64,000 nucleotides of DNA from Liopterus haemorrhoidalis. Its lineage: Eukaryota; Arthropoda; Insecta; Coleoptera; Dytiscidae. The notes beneath the pieces were generated by a model. The model was not told where the DNA came from. It searched no databases and saw only the letters and a program-made list of their open reading frames with translations. This document shows positions 47,066-57,921 of the stretch, piece by piece; positions within the stretch are counted from its first letter, which is position 1; each line of letters starts with the position of its first letter. The DNA lies in contig OZ020611.1 of NCBI GenBank assembly GCA_963971575.1, positions 52,833,466 through 52,897,465 on the forward strand, read 5' to 3'. The position numbers and the translations under genes were made by a program.

Positions 47066-47262
47066 TATATATATATAGACTAACGCAAGACTAATAATCT
47101 AATGCTCAAACTGTTCCCCAATATATAATTCGTGTTATAAAAATATGTATTATGGTAGAACTGACAGTATATATACGACAGGAAATGGCTAACACAATAG
47201 AAAATATGAGCAAAAATACATCCAATAATAAGCAAAAGTTATTTAGTTTTATAAATCTGTAC

Positions 47263-47533
47263 CTTAACTTTAGCGGCTGGTGTAATAGGAACGTATCCTA
47301 ACGTTGTTTCTGCTTCTCTCTTCTCTTGAATGACATCTCGGCCAAGTAGTTCCTTGAAGTGTGTATTAAGATGTCTACGAAGGAGAGTTTTAGCGGGCGG
47401 GATTGAGAGGAGTGTAGCCAAAAGCTCGGCACTGAATCGTGGCTCCAGAACCATCAGACCACCGTGTACTCCAGCGCCACGGAGATTAGGTGCGTATTCA
47501 GCCAGATCTACCGCACGTAACCATTCCATTACC
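47263..47533 (-). CDS. Liprin-beta: Liprin-beta exon with SAM domain 3
   Basis: Acceptor tttttcag precedes 47533; the donor GTACAG starts at 47262. The exon enters with the third base of an Arg codon (AG|G) and leaves in phase 0. It encodes VMEWLRAVDLAEYAPNLRG, then HGGLMVLEPRF and IPPAKTLLRRHLNTHF. This is the third SAM domain of liprin-beta and is very highly conserved in animals. The longer open frame reads into intron on both sides; MYRNM... and VQIYKTK are not coding. Confidence 0.95.
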
Positions 47534-47799
47534 CTGAAAAAGTAGAAAAGAAGAAGAATAAATGTCATATTCCTGTACATATAATAAAATGAAGTGTTAA
47601 TGAAACTTAATTATAATATTATCATGTGATACCGCTAGGTTTTATTGCGTCAAGTCCTAACCCAGTACCTGTTACCGAAGTCGAAATAAGTCGGGATCAC
47701 AATTAAGCAAAAAAAGAGGTAAGGATAATGAATGATGAAAATTACATTGTTTTTAATATTTTTCTAGTCATGGAGGGCTGGAAAGGCATTTACAGTGAT

Positions 47800-49960
47800 A
47801 CTTGTAGTTTAAGTGCAGCTTTAATACATTAATGGAAACATATAATTACTACTTTGAAGTTTCTTTTCCAAAAAATATGTCAAACATAAAAACGGGAAAA
47901 GGAAACCTCCATGGCTAACAAAAGGAATCCAAACCTCTTCTAAAACTTTAAAAGATTTATATATGTTATCAAGACATGAAAATAAAGCTAATCTAGAGCA
48001 TTATAAATTATACAAGAAAATTTACAGGAAAACCATACAGCTAGCAAAACGGCATTACAATAATGATTTGATTTTGAACTCGAATAATAAAAGTAAAGCA
48101 ACTTGGAAAGTTATTAAAAATAATTTACAAAGTAAACGGGAATCCGACAGTTCTGATGGGATTAAATTAAATATAAATGGTAAAATTTGCACATGTCACT
48201 TAGAAATAATTATAATCACATGAACAAATTTTACACTACAATAAATAAATCCCCAAACAGTAATTGCATTGTAAATACTATGCACTATTGGAACGAGCAT
48301 AGTATATTTTTAAATCCAACTGATGAAGTAGAAGTTTCAAACGTCGTTAAAAATATGAAAATGTCGTATTCTTCAGGTTATGATGGAATTAGCTCAAAAA
48401 TAATTAAAAAAATGCATTCAATTCATTGCTAAACCACTAGCACATTTAATAAACAAATCCTTTTCTCAAGGTAGTTTTCCTAGTGACCTGAATATACCCA
48501 AAATTGTTCCGATATTTAAAAAAGGTGATAAAGAACAGGTAGAAAACTATCGACCGATATCATTGCTCTCTCCCATATCTAAAATATTTGAAAAAATAAT
48601 GTCGAATAGAATAGTCGAATTCATGGAGAACAGTGCAGTTATAATATCGGAGCAACATGGTTTCAGAAAAGAACGTTCAACAACCACGACACTTTTAAAG
48701 ATACTAAATTTTATATATGAAAAATTTGGACAAAAACCGGCACACACTAGCAATGTTTTTGGATCTATCAAAAGTATTTGATCGTGTCGATCACACAATA
48801 CTGTTAAGAAAACTTGAAAATCTAGGAATAAGAGGAAAAGCCTTGGATTGGCTTACATCATACCACGAAAACAGGGCACAATATGTTCAAATTGGTGAGT
48901 AAAAATCAAATCATTTATCTGTAACCCAAGGGGTCCCACAAGGTAGTGTACTGGGGCCTCTCTTGTATATATTATATGTAAATGACATTGTAGAAAGTGC
49001 GCTGAGTTCGGAACTTGTAGCTTTTGCAGATGATACCACAGTAATGGGTTCTGACGCAAATTGTCGAGCTCTTGTAACAAACGTCAACAAAGATTTACAT
49101 TCTTTAAGCAATTGGTTGACATCAAATGATGCACTCTTAAATTATGAGAAATGTAGTTTCATAAAATTTTCTAAAAGTAAATTGATTTACGAGGTTAGCC
49201 AGTTGATTAAAAATAAGAAGTCTGTTATTCAAGTTGCATCTGCAAAACTTCTGGGTATTCATCTGGACCAGCATCTTACTTGGGATACTCGAATTGACTC
49301 TTTTGAGTGCAAAAGAATGTCCCAAGAATGTTGGAAACTAAAAATTATATCCAAGACATGTAGTAAAGAAGTAGTCAGAACCTATTACTTTACTCTCTTT
49401 GCAAATATATATTCTATACTATCTTATGGTATACTTTGTTGGGGTACAGGTTCAGAACTCATCAGATTGTTTTGGCTACAAAAACGGATTCTACGCAATA
49501 TTGGTTGGATGCAGCCAAAGAACATCCTGTGTTAATATATTTAAAAATCTAAAGATATTGACTTTACCAAGTATGTATGTGTATCAAGCCTGTGTATATG
49601 TATGATAAAATTTGTCAGATTATGAAAGAAGGTCACATATACATGCATATAACACGAGGCACGAAGCACATTTACAAGTACCTAAAACAAAATTTGCTAT
49701 TACTATTACGTCTAACAATCCGACCATATTATCAAAGAAAATTTACAACCATTTGCCGCAACACCTCAAAGATTATGGGTCACTTAAAACATTTAAATGT
49801 CAGCTTGTTGAAAAAGTGTTACTATAATCTTGATGAGTATCTTTTACAACGTCATTAAAACGGACTAACTCATGTATTGATTTTTATAAAAATTTACTTT
49901 TAATTTTATTTATTTATTTAAAAAAAAAAACTATTTATAAACTTATTTATTATTTTATAT
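47800..49960 (+). mobile_element. CR1/jockey-superfamily LINE, 5'-truncated and dead
   Basis: Frames in succession give the endonuclease-RT linker (KPPWLTKGI-like, YKKIYRKTIQLAKRHY) and then RT motifs: IPKIVPIFKKGDKEQVENYR, ISEQHGFRKERSTTT, FLDLSKVFDRVDH, TQGVPQGSVLGPLLYILYVN and FADDTT (49023). The C-terminal part has SYGILCWG and HAYNTRHEAH. Frameshifts and stops at about 48225, 48430, 48780, 48900 and 49535 kill it. It ends near a T/A-rich tail. The NTR motif suggests a Kiri/Daphne-like clade. It lies antisense in a liprin-beta intron. Confidence 0.85.
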
Positions 49961-50137
49961 TTGACAAAAACTGTGTTATCAGTAATGGTATTTCTATTAG
50001 TAATGTAATTAGAATGAGTAATAAGTAATAAAAAACAACTGATAAGTTTTCTATGACAACTGCACTGATGCAAGATTTTGTATATAGGTCATGTCCATAT
50101 GAGACAACCTTTAGAATCTATAAGCCTTGATTATTAC

Positions 50138-50426
50138 CTGTGTGTAGTCCAACAAGCGACTTGTGGAGGTGTTGGTTGAGCAGGATCATCAGGCAGGGAT
50201 CTCCTTTGTAGGCATCCAGGCTCGAAGTTATGTTCCCTCAACACCTGTATTCCTCTTCTTAGACTAGCGACCTGCAGGACACTCGTGATATGTAAAGCGG
50301 CCAGGTCGTCCATGGTCATTCTGTGAAGCATACGACCGTCTATGCGATTCGTAAGGAAAGCTTCCTTGTGTTGTGGCAAACCAGTGTCATCTAACCAACG
50401 GAGGACCCAGGCGGTATCCAGCATAC
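50138..50426 (-). CDS. Liprin-beta: Liprin-beta exon with SAM domain 2
   Basis: The acceptor ttttcacag ends at 50427; the donor GTAATA starts at 50137. The exon begins with the last two bases of a Gly codon and ends with two bases of Arg. It encodes WVLRWLDDTGLPQHKEAF, then IDGRMLHRMTMDDLAALHI and LRRGIQVLREHNFEPGCL. This is the second SAM domain plus the linker into SAM3. The splice phases to both neighbours are consistent. Confidence 0.95.
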
Positions 50427-50574
50427 CTGTGAAAATGAATATTTATATATAATGTTTAAATACTAATTTACAGTATTTATAAATAAAATTGATTACAAAT
50501 TTCGTTCTGGATATTTGTAAATTTTTATTGTCCGTCGTTTTGCGTACAAGAATATGCTCCCATAACCATAAAAG

Positions 50575-51650
50575 CAAACCTGTAGCTGCAAACGTTAAAT
50601 CGTTTGCACTTGCTATTTGATCGCTAAGCAAAGGCACGGACGTAGGGCGTAGGACGTAGGATTATAAACTGTAGGTGCCCTTCTGTGTACGCTAAAAAAT
50701 GGACGTAATACTGACCATATTAAATACAACTCATTTTAAATACAAAAAAAAGTCATGCCCTGCTCCTCCATGGACACAAAAATGCACCATTACCAGCCCA
50801 TACATCCACTTACAAGGACTAAAAAGTATTCAGTGCTCCCAATCAACAAAATTTTTAGGTATAATAATAAGTGATAATCTGTGTTGGCAAAATCACGTTG
50901 GATATATGCTACCTAAACTTAGTAAATCTTGTTTTATATTAAAAAAGCTTAAAGATATGGTTTCTTCTGATATACTTAGAACTGCTTACTTTGGAACGTT
51001 TCACGCAATAATGAGCTATGGCATTTTGTGTTGGGGAAGTTCCTCTGAATCGTCAAAGGTTTTTGTAGTTCAAAAACGTGCTATTCGCATAATAGCTTGT
51101 GCCTGGTGCCCCCTTTAGATCATCTTGCAGATCACTTTTTCCTGTCTTGTCTATATTAACTTTTCCGTCTGTTTATATATTCAAAGTCGTAATATTTGTT
51201 AAAAATAATCCGTACCTCTACGCTACCAATTCTGATTTTCATTCTTATCATACCCGCAGTAAACACTCAATTGTATGTCCCTCTCAAAGCTCTGCACTGT
51301 ACAGTAAAAGTCCTCACTACATGGATTTAACATTATTTTACTGTGTACCAACAGCATTAAAATCTATAACGTCAAGTAGAGCATTTAAATTAAAATTTAG
51401 AAATTTTTTATTATTCCAACGGCAAAACAGTTGGATAATATAGGAATATTTATAATTGATACAGGAATATTTACACCATAAAGGCTAATATTGAATAATA
51501 TAATCTCCTAACTGCACCATTTGTTAAATTTATATGTTTATAGTTTAACTCATGTGGTTTCAATTTATATTATATGTGTCATCTTGACTAAATCACAGCA
51601 TTTATGTAATGTGTTATTGGTTGAATAAATTTATTATTATTGAATGATGA
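50575..51650 (+). mobile_element. SINE-like fragment followed by a LINE 3' fragment
   Basis: 50580-50725 repeats the head and body of the SINE-like copy at 6620. From about 50760 frames read FLGIIISDNLCWQNHV, MSYGILCWGSSSESSKVFVV and, after a frame break near 51115, YHTRSKHSIVCPSQS. This is the C-terminal end of a CR1/jockey-type LINE. It ends near TTATTATTATTG at 51632-51645. Confidence 0.7.
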
Positions 51651-52490
51651 TGATAAAACATAAAAGTTGTCTAATATATAGACAAGCTTGAAGCATACAT
51701 ACGCTGACATTTATTTAGTCCTTTATTATGGAGGACAATATTTTATTTTCAATTGTTGTCCTATAGATTTATTTATTTCTTAAATCCCATTGTTCCCCTT
51801 TATTTTTTGTTTTGCCATTTAAAGTACAGAGATTTAGTTCGTAATAGTTAAGGAAGTCGAATGGATCCTACTGCTAGAAATTTCGTTGTGGACGAATGTT
51901 GAAGAAAACGTTACTTTTATTTCAAATAGAAGAAATGTGATTATGGATCTTATTTTGCCACTAAATTATTTAATTGAATTTGCTTTATTATAAATTATGT
52001 TACTAATGAATAGCTTGAAGAATGGCGACAAAATAATGAAATATCCTGCCATCATAAATGGTTTAAAATATTAAATTTTTTTATGGATAAACAACAGTTC
52101 ACCATTAGTAAACAATGTAAGAAAGGATTAGCGCTTGCAAAATTGCATTTTTAGAAATAATAGTTAATTTAATCAATTTAAAAAGAAAACAAACCAGATA
52201 ATAAGAACAGGTCAATATGCACTGAAATTTTAATATTAATAAAATCGAATATATTTCATTATTTAGATGTTACGAGTTAGTAACAAAACCTAATTATTAG
52301 TAGCTATTTCATGGATCTCTTCCCACATTTTTTTCCTTAAATTTATTATTTTGAACTGCTTGCTCATTAACGTCTCGATTGGTACTAAATAAATAAAATG
52401 AACCTTACTTTTTGAGAGATTACATTATTGACATGTTTACAAATAAAATTGTTAATAAATAAATAATACTGTTTGGCTCCAATATACACC
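51651..52490. other. Liprin-beta intron, nothing seen
   Basis: AT-rich sequence without supported features. Confidence 0.5.
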
Positions 52491-53480
52491 GAGAGACATA
52501 CTTCTTACAAAACTTTAAAATTCAAGTGGATAACAATGTTCTAGTGTGGTCAAATAGTGTAGTGAATTTGGGTATAACTGTTGATGCAAATATGACGTTC
52601 AATGGACACGTAAACAAGCTTGTGAGAGACTCATTCTTTAAATTAAAGTGTCTTTATCAATATAAGAAGCTAATTCCCACAAACATCAAACTCCGCTTAA
52701 CAGACTCATTAGTGCTCTCCAAACTCAATTATTGTGATACTACATATGGTTGTATGGCTGTATGGTGAGATATCTTACCTAACAGAAACAAAAAAGAACA
52801 GACTCCAGCGTATCCAAAATCAGTGTGTTCGTTATGCATTTAATATACCTCGTGTATTCTCTGTACGAAATAAAATCATAGAAGTAGGGTGGCTAAGGTT
52901 AGATCAACGTAGGTTGCTGCACCAAAGCTGCTTGTATCACAAAATAATAAAAACAGGAGTACCTTCTTACCTAAGCTCTAAAATCACTTATAGAAAAGAT
53001 GTGCATTCTAAAAATACTCGCTCAAAAAATCAGATAATAATACCAAAACATAGATCTGAAAATTTTAAGGGCTGTTTTAAGTATCAGGTGGCAAATATTT
53101 ATAATGAAATACCAAATGATTATAAACAGCTAAATATTAATGGTTTCAAAAGTAAATTAAAAAATAAATTGTTAAATAATTGTTTGGCATAATGTACCTT
53201 CTTTTTTGTTTTTGTTTACGTGATATAGTATTAACATTGTTATAATTCTTATGAATATTGTAAAAAAAAAACAAAAAATTACCAAAGTCTTGTAATTATT
53301 TTTAAAGTTATTTTTATATGGATGTATTGAAAATCATATTTATTTATGAATACATTCCTTTTTAAATATCAATACAAGTATTTATGTATCTACTATTATT
53401 ATTTTTTTTGTTATGCTATTATTTATTATGATATGTTGTATGATATTTAAATAAATAAATTATTATTATTATTATTACAA
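52491..53480 (+). mobile_element. LINE 3' fragment, third copy
   Basis: Two frames, shifted near 52750, read VNLGITVDANMTFNGHVNKL and NRLQRIQNQCVRYAFNIPR, then NTRSKNQIIIPKH and IYNEIPNDYK. This is a 5'-truncated LINE C-terminal end. The (ATT)n tail at 53460-53478 marks the 3' end. It is a different family from the 47800 copy, judging by sequence. Confidence 0.8.
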
Positions 53481-53761
53481 ATTGTTGACATAAATTTACA
53501 CGTAAATGTCAAAAATTAAAGTTTACATGTTGTTTACACAAGAAATAACTAAACGGATAAACATATACCTAGAATTTCCTAAAATATTGATGAAAATAGA
53601 ACTTATAAAGAACAAATAAATTGTCAATTTTTTCAATAGTAAATTGGTCAATTTATTGTTGAAATGTGAACACTTTACACACATCAATAAATTGATGATC
53701 AACTTATGAACCTTGTAAAACCCACTTAACTTTAAGAAAAACTAATTTAATTGCATCTTAC

Positions 53762-54009
53762 CTGCAGCTGATAAGTAGGGGTCACCACAGTCCACTTCTT
53801 GCATATCTAAAAGTGCAAGTTGCAACTTCTTGCGGTGCAGGACGTTTTTAATTCCGAGTTCTTTCTCTAGGTCATGTGTAGAGGCCTGTTGCAAATGGGC
53901 GCCGTTCTTCACCCAACGTTTCGCTTCTGTGATGTAGGCTTCCAGACCTAGGTCTTGTAACCAGTTACAAACTGTTTCTGTGTCCCAGTCCACAAATGGA
54001 AAGTCTGGC
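53762..54009 (-). CDS. Liprin-beta: Liprin-beta exon with SAM domain 1
   Basis: The acceptor ttttag ends at 54010; the donor GTAAGA starts at 53761. It begins with the last base of a Leu codon (CT|G) and ends with the first base of Gly (G|GT). It encodes PDFPFVDWDTETVCNWLQDL, then GAHLQQASTHDLEKELGIK and HRKKLQLALLDM. This is the first SAM domain. Liprin-beta SAM domains mediate binding to liprin-alpha and related scaffolds at cell contacts and synapses. The open frame continuing past 53762 is intron. Confidence 0.95.
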
Positions 54010-54525
54010 CTAAAATTAATATAATATTGCTAGTTAATCCTGTTGTCCTAAAATAATTTTAAAACATTGATGCCCAAAACTAGGTCACATGGCTTTTTCA
54101 AATTTCTCTTTGTCACTCTTTCAAACTTTAAATTTGTGGCATGTTATATAATTTTTGTTAGAACATAGATGATTAATATCTTGGATATTAAACATGCATA
54201 CTCCATTGTAAAATTTTAAAGAAAATGAAAACATAATAGCCATCTGCTTGTTCCTCTTTTGTATGTATATTCACAGACAACTTTATCTGAACAATCAACT
54301 TCCATTCTTTACGTTGCCGTAAGCAAGAAAGATATCAGGTTTATATTTATTATCTTCCTCAGATATTTCATATCGTGAGGCATAGGTGACAGTAAAACTA
54401 TATACATTTTTGGTTCAGTGATATAAGATACCAGCAATAAGTCAATAAGGAGCAGAAATAAGACAATTGCTTGTCATAAAATGATTTGTTATAATTAAAG
54501 AGCGGCCAGATTAGGTGATGACAAT
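54010..54525. other. Liprin-beta intron, nothing seen
   Basis: AT-rich intron between the SAM1 exon and the 54526 element. Confidence 0.5.
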
Positions 54526-56479
54526 CAGAGCCGGCTCGAGGCTGAGGCGAGCGAGGCACTTGCCTCAGGTGATCAGTGGAACAGGGCGCCAAATTGATGA
54601 AAAATAATAATCAATAAAAAAAAAAAAAAAGGAAAAGCTAACTTAAACAATAGGGGATACGCATAACATTTATATTTCCTTAAAACTACATTTTTTTGAT
54701 ATGTTATGGTGAGTTTAGTCAACACTTAGCGATAGCTGCTGCGTTAATTTGAATCTTACTCTTAGTTTTAGTCTTGGCTTTCATCGTCTTGAATGAGTAC
54801 GGGTTTATACAATGTTTTAACGACTTTAACTTTTAACAAGTAACCAATGAGACGTCGAGTTTAACGCACGCGCATAGTATCATTTTTCTAAATGTCAAAA
54901 AATTAAAATTTTTGGTTATTGACAAATATAACATTGTGTGTAAACATGTACCGAAACAAGTCTAGAAGTGTTGCTGCTATTTATGGCCTTATGTTGGCCA
55001 CGATGGGTGCTTTTAGAATTTAAATCGGGGTGCGCGCACGCGCATGGTGCGTTTTAACGTGATTTACTCCCAGCCGTAGGAAAGTTAGAATTTAGTTATC
55101 TTTCAAGGCCAGAACCATAGGACTAAAATTAAAGAAATGTGTTGTATGAACTTGCTCGTAGCGATACGATAGTTTATCTTTTAAGGATAAAATTAAAATA
55201 TAGGAGTAAGACTAAAGCTATCGCTAAGTGTTGACTAAACTCACCATTAATGTTAGTTATGTCACCTAAAAAAACAAAAATCACATTTTAATTTATATTA
55301 TAGCCAAATTTTTTAATTAAAATATTGTAAATTTGAAATAAGCCGACCACGGCGCGAAGGTTGCCGAGTAAATACGACTGAGATTGCTGGGGTTTGACAT
55401 CACAGATACAGACTAAACATAATCTTTATGTATGTATATTGCATTGTTCGAGAGTTTTGTATTTGTTTTTAAACAATTTTTCACGCATTTATTATTAAAA
55501 TAATTTATAAAATATATGTACTCACATTAAAATGGTCTTCACAAACATAAAGTTTACTTTTTCCTGAAATATCGGTTTTATTTCGCCTCATAGCTTTCAG
55601 CCACAAATTTTGCCTTTTCTGTTGTTTTTCGCCACCAGGTAATGATATAAATTGTTTTTTTGGATTACTAATTGAACTATTTGTGCACATCGGTACTAAA
55701 CAATATTTTCGACTATGTTTCGAAGTACTGGGGCCTGGATTTTCCATATTTTATATATTTTAATATAAAATTTAATTCGGTAAACATGTCTAAATTGTTT
55801 TTATAGAATTAAACTTTATTTTAATTAAAATCACTCTAACTTTACATAACCTATAAAAGTTATACAAGCAAATAAGTTCACGACATACTGTGTAGGCTGT
55901 ACACTGGGTAGGCTGTACGCTGTACACTTAGTTGGGGTATGACGTCACACGTCGTTTTCGCGCGCTACATACATTTATGATTTTTTAAGCCTTCAAATTA
56001 AAAAAAAAAAAAAATGCAAAACTGTTTTTTATGTTTATATGCAACAAGAGGGATATAATAAAAAAAAAAATTAAAATCATGCCTATCCCCTATTAATAAC
56101 GTGTTTAATTACAATTTATTAACAATGTAGCTTGAATTCTTGAAACAACGTCAAAACTAAAAATACCGATCCTGAATGCAGATAGCGTAGCGATCCGTCA
56201 ACCTAGAGCAGGGCCGGTTTTACCATTGGGCGACTGGGGTCGGTACAGGATGGGGCGCCAGAAGGCCATGAAATTAGGACTTCTATTTTAATATTTTTCT
56301 TATATCTCCATGGAATTATTTTAGAGGGCGCCCAATTATGTCTTGCCCAGGGACGTTGAATTAAGTCTTGCCTAGGGGCGCCGCATTATATGTTGCCTAG
56401 GGGCGCCGCATTATATGTTGCCTAGGGGCGCCGCATTATATGTTGCCTAGGGGCGCCAACGACCCTCACGTCGGCTCTA
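54526..56479. mobile_element. hAT/P-like element carrying a THAP-coding exon
   Basis: The left end CAGAGCCGGCTCG and the right end (inverted TAGAGCCGACGTG) are flanked by 8-bp repeats ATGACAAT (54518-54525) and ATGATAAT (56480-56487), 7 of 8 matching. Both hAT and P elements make 8-bp duplications. Inside are a THAP exon on the - strand, a second internal terminus-like CAGGGCCGGTTTTACC at 56214, and a 25-bp array (GCCTAGGGGCGCCGCATTAT) at 56370-56455. The body may be a composite of two elements. Confidence 0.55.
55526..55747 (-). CDS. THAP-type zinc-finger exon
   Basis: ATG at 55747 opens 74 codons ending at a GTGAGT donor (55525 downward); without splicing, a stop follows 6 codons later. 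The C2CH signature is complete: C16 and C21 in YCLVPMCTNS, W49 in NLWLKAMRRN, and C69/H72 in VCEDHF. THAP domains bind DNA and are found at the N-terminus of P-element-type transposases and many host proteins. A TATATTAAAATATATAAAAT stretch lies just upstream. No downstream exon was recognised, so it may be a 5' relic of a transposase gene or of a small host gene inside a liprin-beta intron. The frame itself is intact. Confidence 0.6.
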
Positions 56480-56511
56480 ATGATAATTATATAAAGAAAG
56501 CAGCACATAAT

Positions 56512-57245
56512 ACGAGGGGTGTTTGATAAGTTTTTTGAACTATATAACTTGTTCAATACTGAGGATGTTGTCCGCAACGTTAAAATAGATCGCCTAAGCT
56601 GGATAGGGCATATAAAGCGTATGACTGATGATAGATCAGCACAAAAAGTACTAAACGTAAAACCATTTGGAAAAAGGAGAAGAGGAAGACCCAAATTAAG
56701 ATGGCTGGACGGTGTCGAACAAGACATTAAAAAACTTAAAATAAATAATTTGTGTAACGTTGCCCAATCAAGGTCGGAATGGAGGAAAATTCTGCAGGAG
56801 GCCAAGACTCACAAAGGGCTGTACCCCCAACTATGATGATGATGATGTTTGATAAGTCAGTGACTTCGTAACGAAGGTTTTTTTTTTGTGAAGATGTAAT
56901 AACTTTTTTAAAATAATTAAATTTTTCAGTAATGGGGCCAATAAAGTAGCATAATATTATCTTGTGATCGTTTTTTTTTTTTTTTTCGTTTCCAGATAGT
57001 CATTAAATACTATATCTTACGATTCCCACAAAATTGGCTAGGAGAATTTCACTGTTTTGACTGCTCATTCATTTCTGGTGTGTAGTGATGGATTCATGTT
57101 TTATCAACGGTTAAATGACCAACCTTGTGGAATTGTCTGACCTTATTCATTACAGAGATCCCGTAGTGATAATACAAATTAAGTTTTTAAAGGTAGATAA
57201 GTCATTTATTACATCTTGAAAAACTCTGTATCCTAGTTTTTCATT
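56512..57245 (-). mobile_element. Mariner relic, interrupted by an RTE insertion
   Basis: A mariner-like end, ACGAGGGGTGTTTGATAAGT, starts at 56512 and resumes after 56846. On the - strand 57120-57000 reads fragments of WIHHYTPEMNEQSK and later VFNDYLE, the mariner region after the first catalytic Asp. Stops are present. The opposite terminus was not found. Confidence 0.6.
56532..56846 (+). mobile_element. RTE LINE 3' end with 12-bp target duplication
   Basis: The frame from 56519 reads RLSWIGHIKRMTDDRSAQKV, then GKRRRGRPKLRWLDGVEQDI and EWRKILQEAKTHKGL, the end of an RTE ORF. It stops at 56835 and is followed by (ATG)n. The target duplication TGTTTGATAAGT lies at 56520-56531 and 56846-56857. 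This is a strongly 5'-truncated insertion with the final ORF segment still open. Confidence 0.88.
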
Positions 57246-57445
57246 AGATCTAATTATTATGTACATCAATGTATGATGGTCCTGTATAGGACCTAATATT
57301 CTGCAGAGGATCTTGCGTTCAAATATTCGTAAGACATATCCTCTTTAGTAATTGTCAAAGTTTCACTAGCATATATTACTTCAGATTTTACGTTGGATTT
57401 GTAAATTCTAATTTTGCTATATTTCGACATAAATTTTCTACTCAT
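57246..57445 (-). mobile_element. RTE reverse-transcriptase fragment
   Basis: The - strand reads KSEVIYASETLTITKED and then RIFERKILCRILGP with one frame slip, the same RT C-terminal region as in 7733-10060. It is decayed and without boundaries. Confidence 0.55.
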
Positions 57446-57665
57446 TAGGAATTGAAAGCAAAAAAACATTTAAATTAAATTTGTGCTACACTATTATTGG
57501 GATTCCTCCTGTTGTGTAACCTATTTTTGTAAATAAATTGAAAAATAAAAGTTATTTCAATAAAGTCAAGTTTTGGGACGGCAAGAGTTAAGAATAGAGA
57601 AAAAAGAGAAAACAATAAAATCAAAAAAGGCTTATGTGTAAAATATAAATAATAAAATATCTTAC

Positions 57666-57921
57666 AGTTTGGATGAATTCTGATTTTCCATTCCACTCCA
57701 TCCAAGCCTTGCACTGGCGGTAGCTCGCACTCCTCCTCGTCTGAACTCTCCTTCACCTGGCAAATCTTCCAGGTTACCAGACCCACTACGTTTCATTCTT
57801 CCAAAGATCTTCTTAATGCCCCTATTTTTGTTGATCTGTAGGGACGGTGATGGCTGGGGAGATAGGTTGTTAGGTATGGAACCTTCGCTAGAATCCTCTA
57901 TTACAATTTTTTCTGCTTCGG
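57666..57921 (-). CDS. Liprin-beta: Liprin-beta exon upstream of SAM1
   Basis: The acceptor aatcacag ends at 57922; the donor GTAAGA starts at 57665. It begins and ends with two-base partial codons and has 84 full codons. It encodes EDSSEGSIPNNLSPQPSPSL, then GIKKIFGRMKRSGSGNLED and EGEFRRGGVRATASARLGW. The K-x-FG-R/K-hydrophobic-R/K-R-S block and the RRGGVRATA..RLGW block are hallmarks of the liprin-beta linker before the SAM domains. More 5' exons with the coiled coil must lie beyond the window, or at 57922-64000 where I could not find them. Confidence 0.92.
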
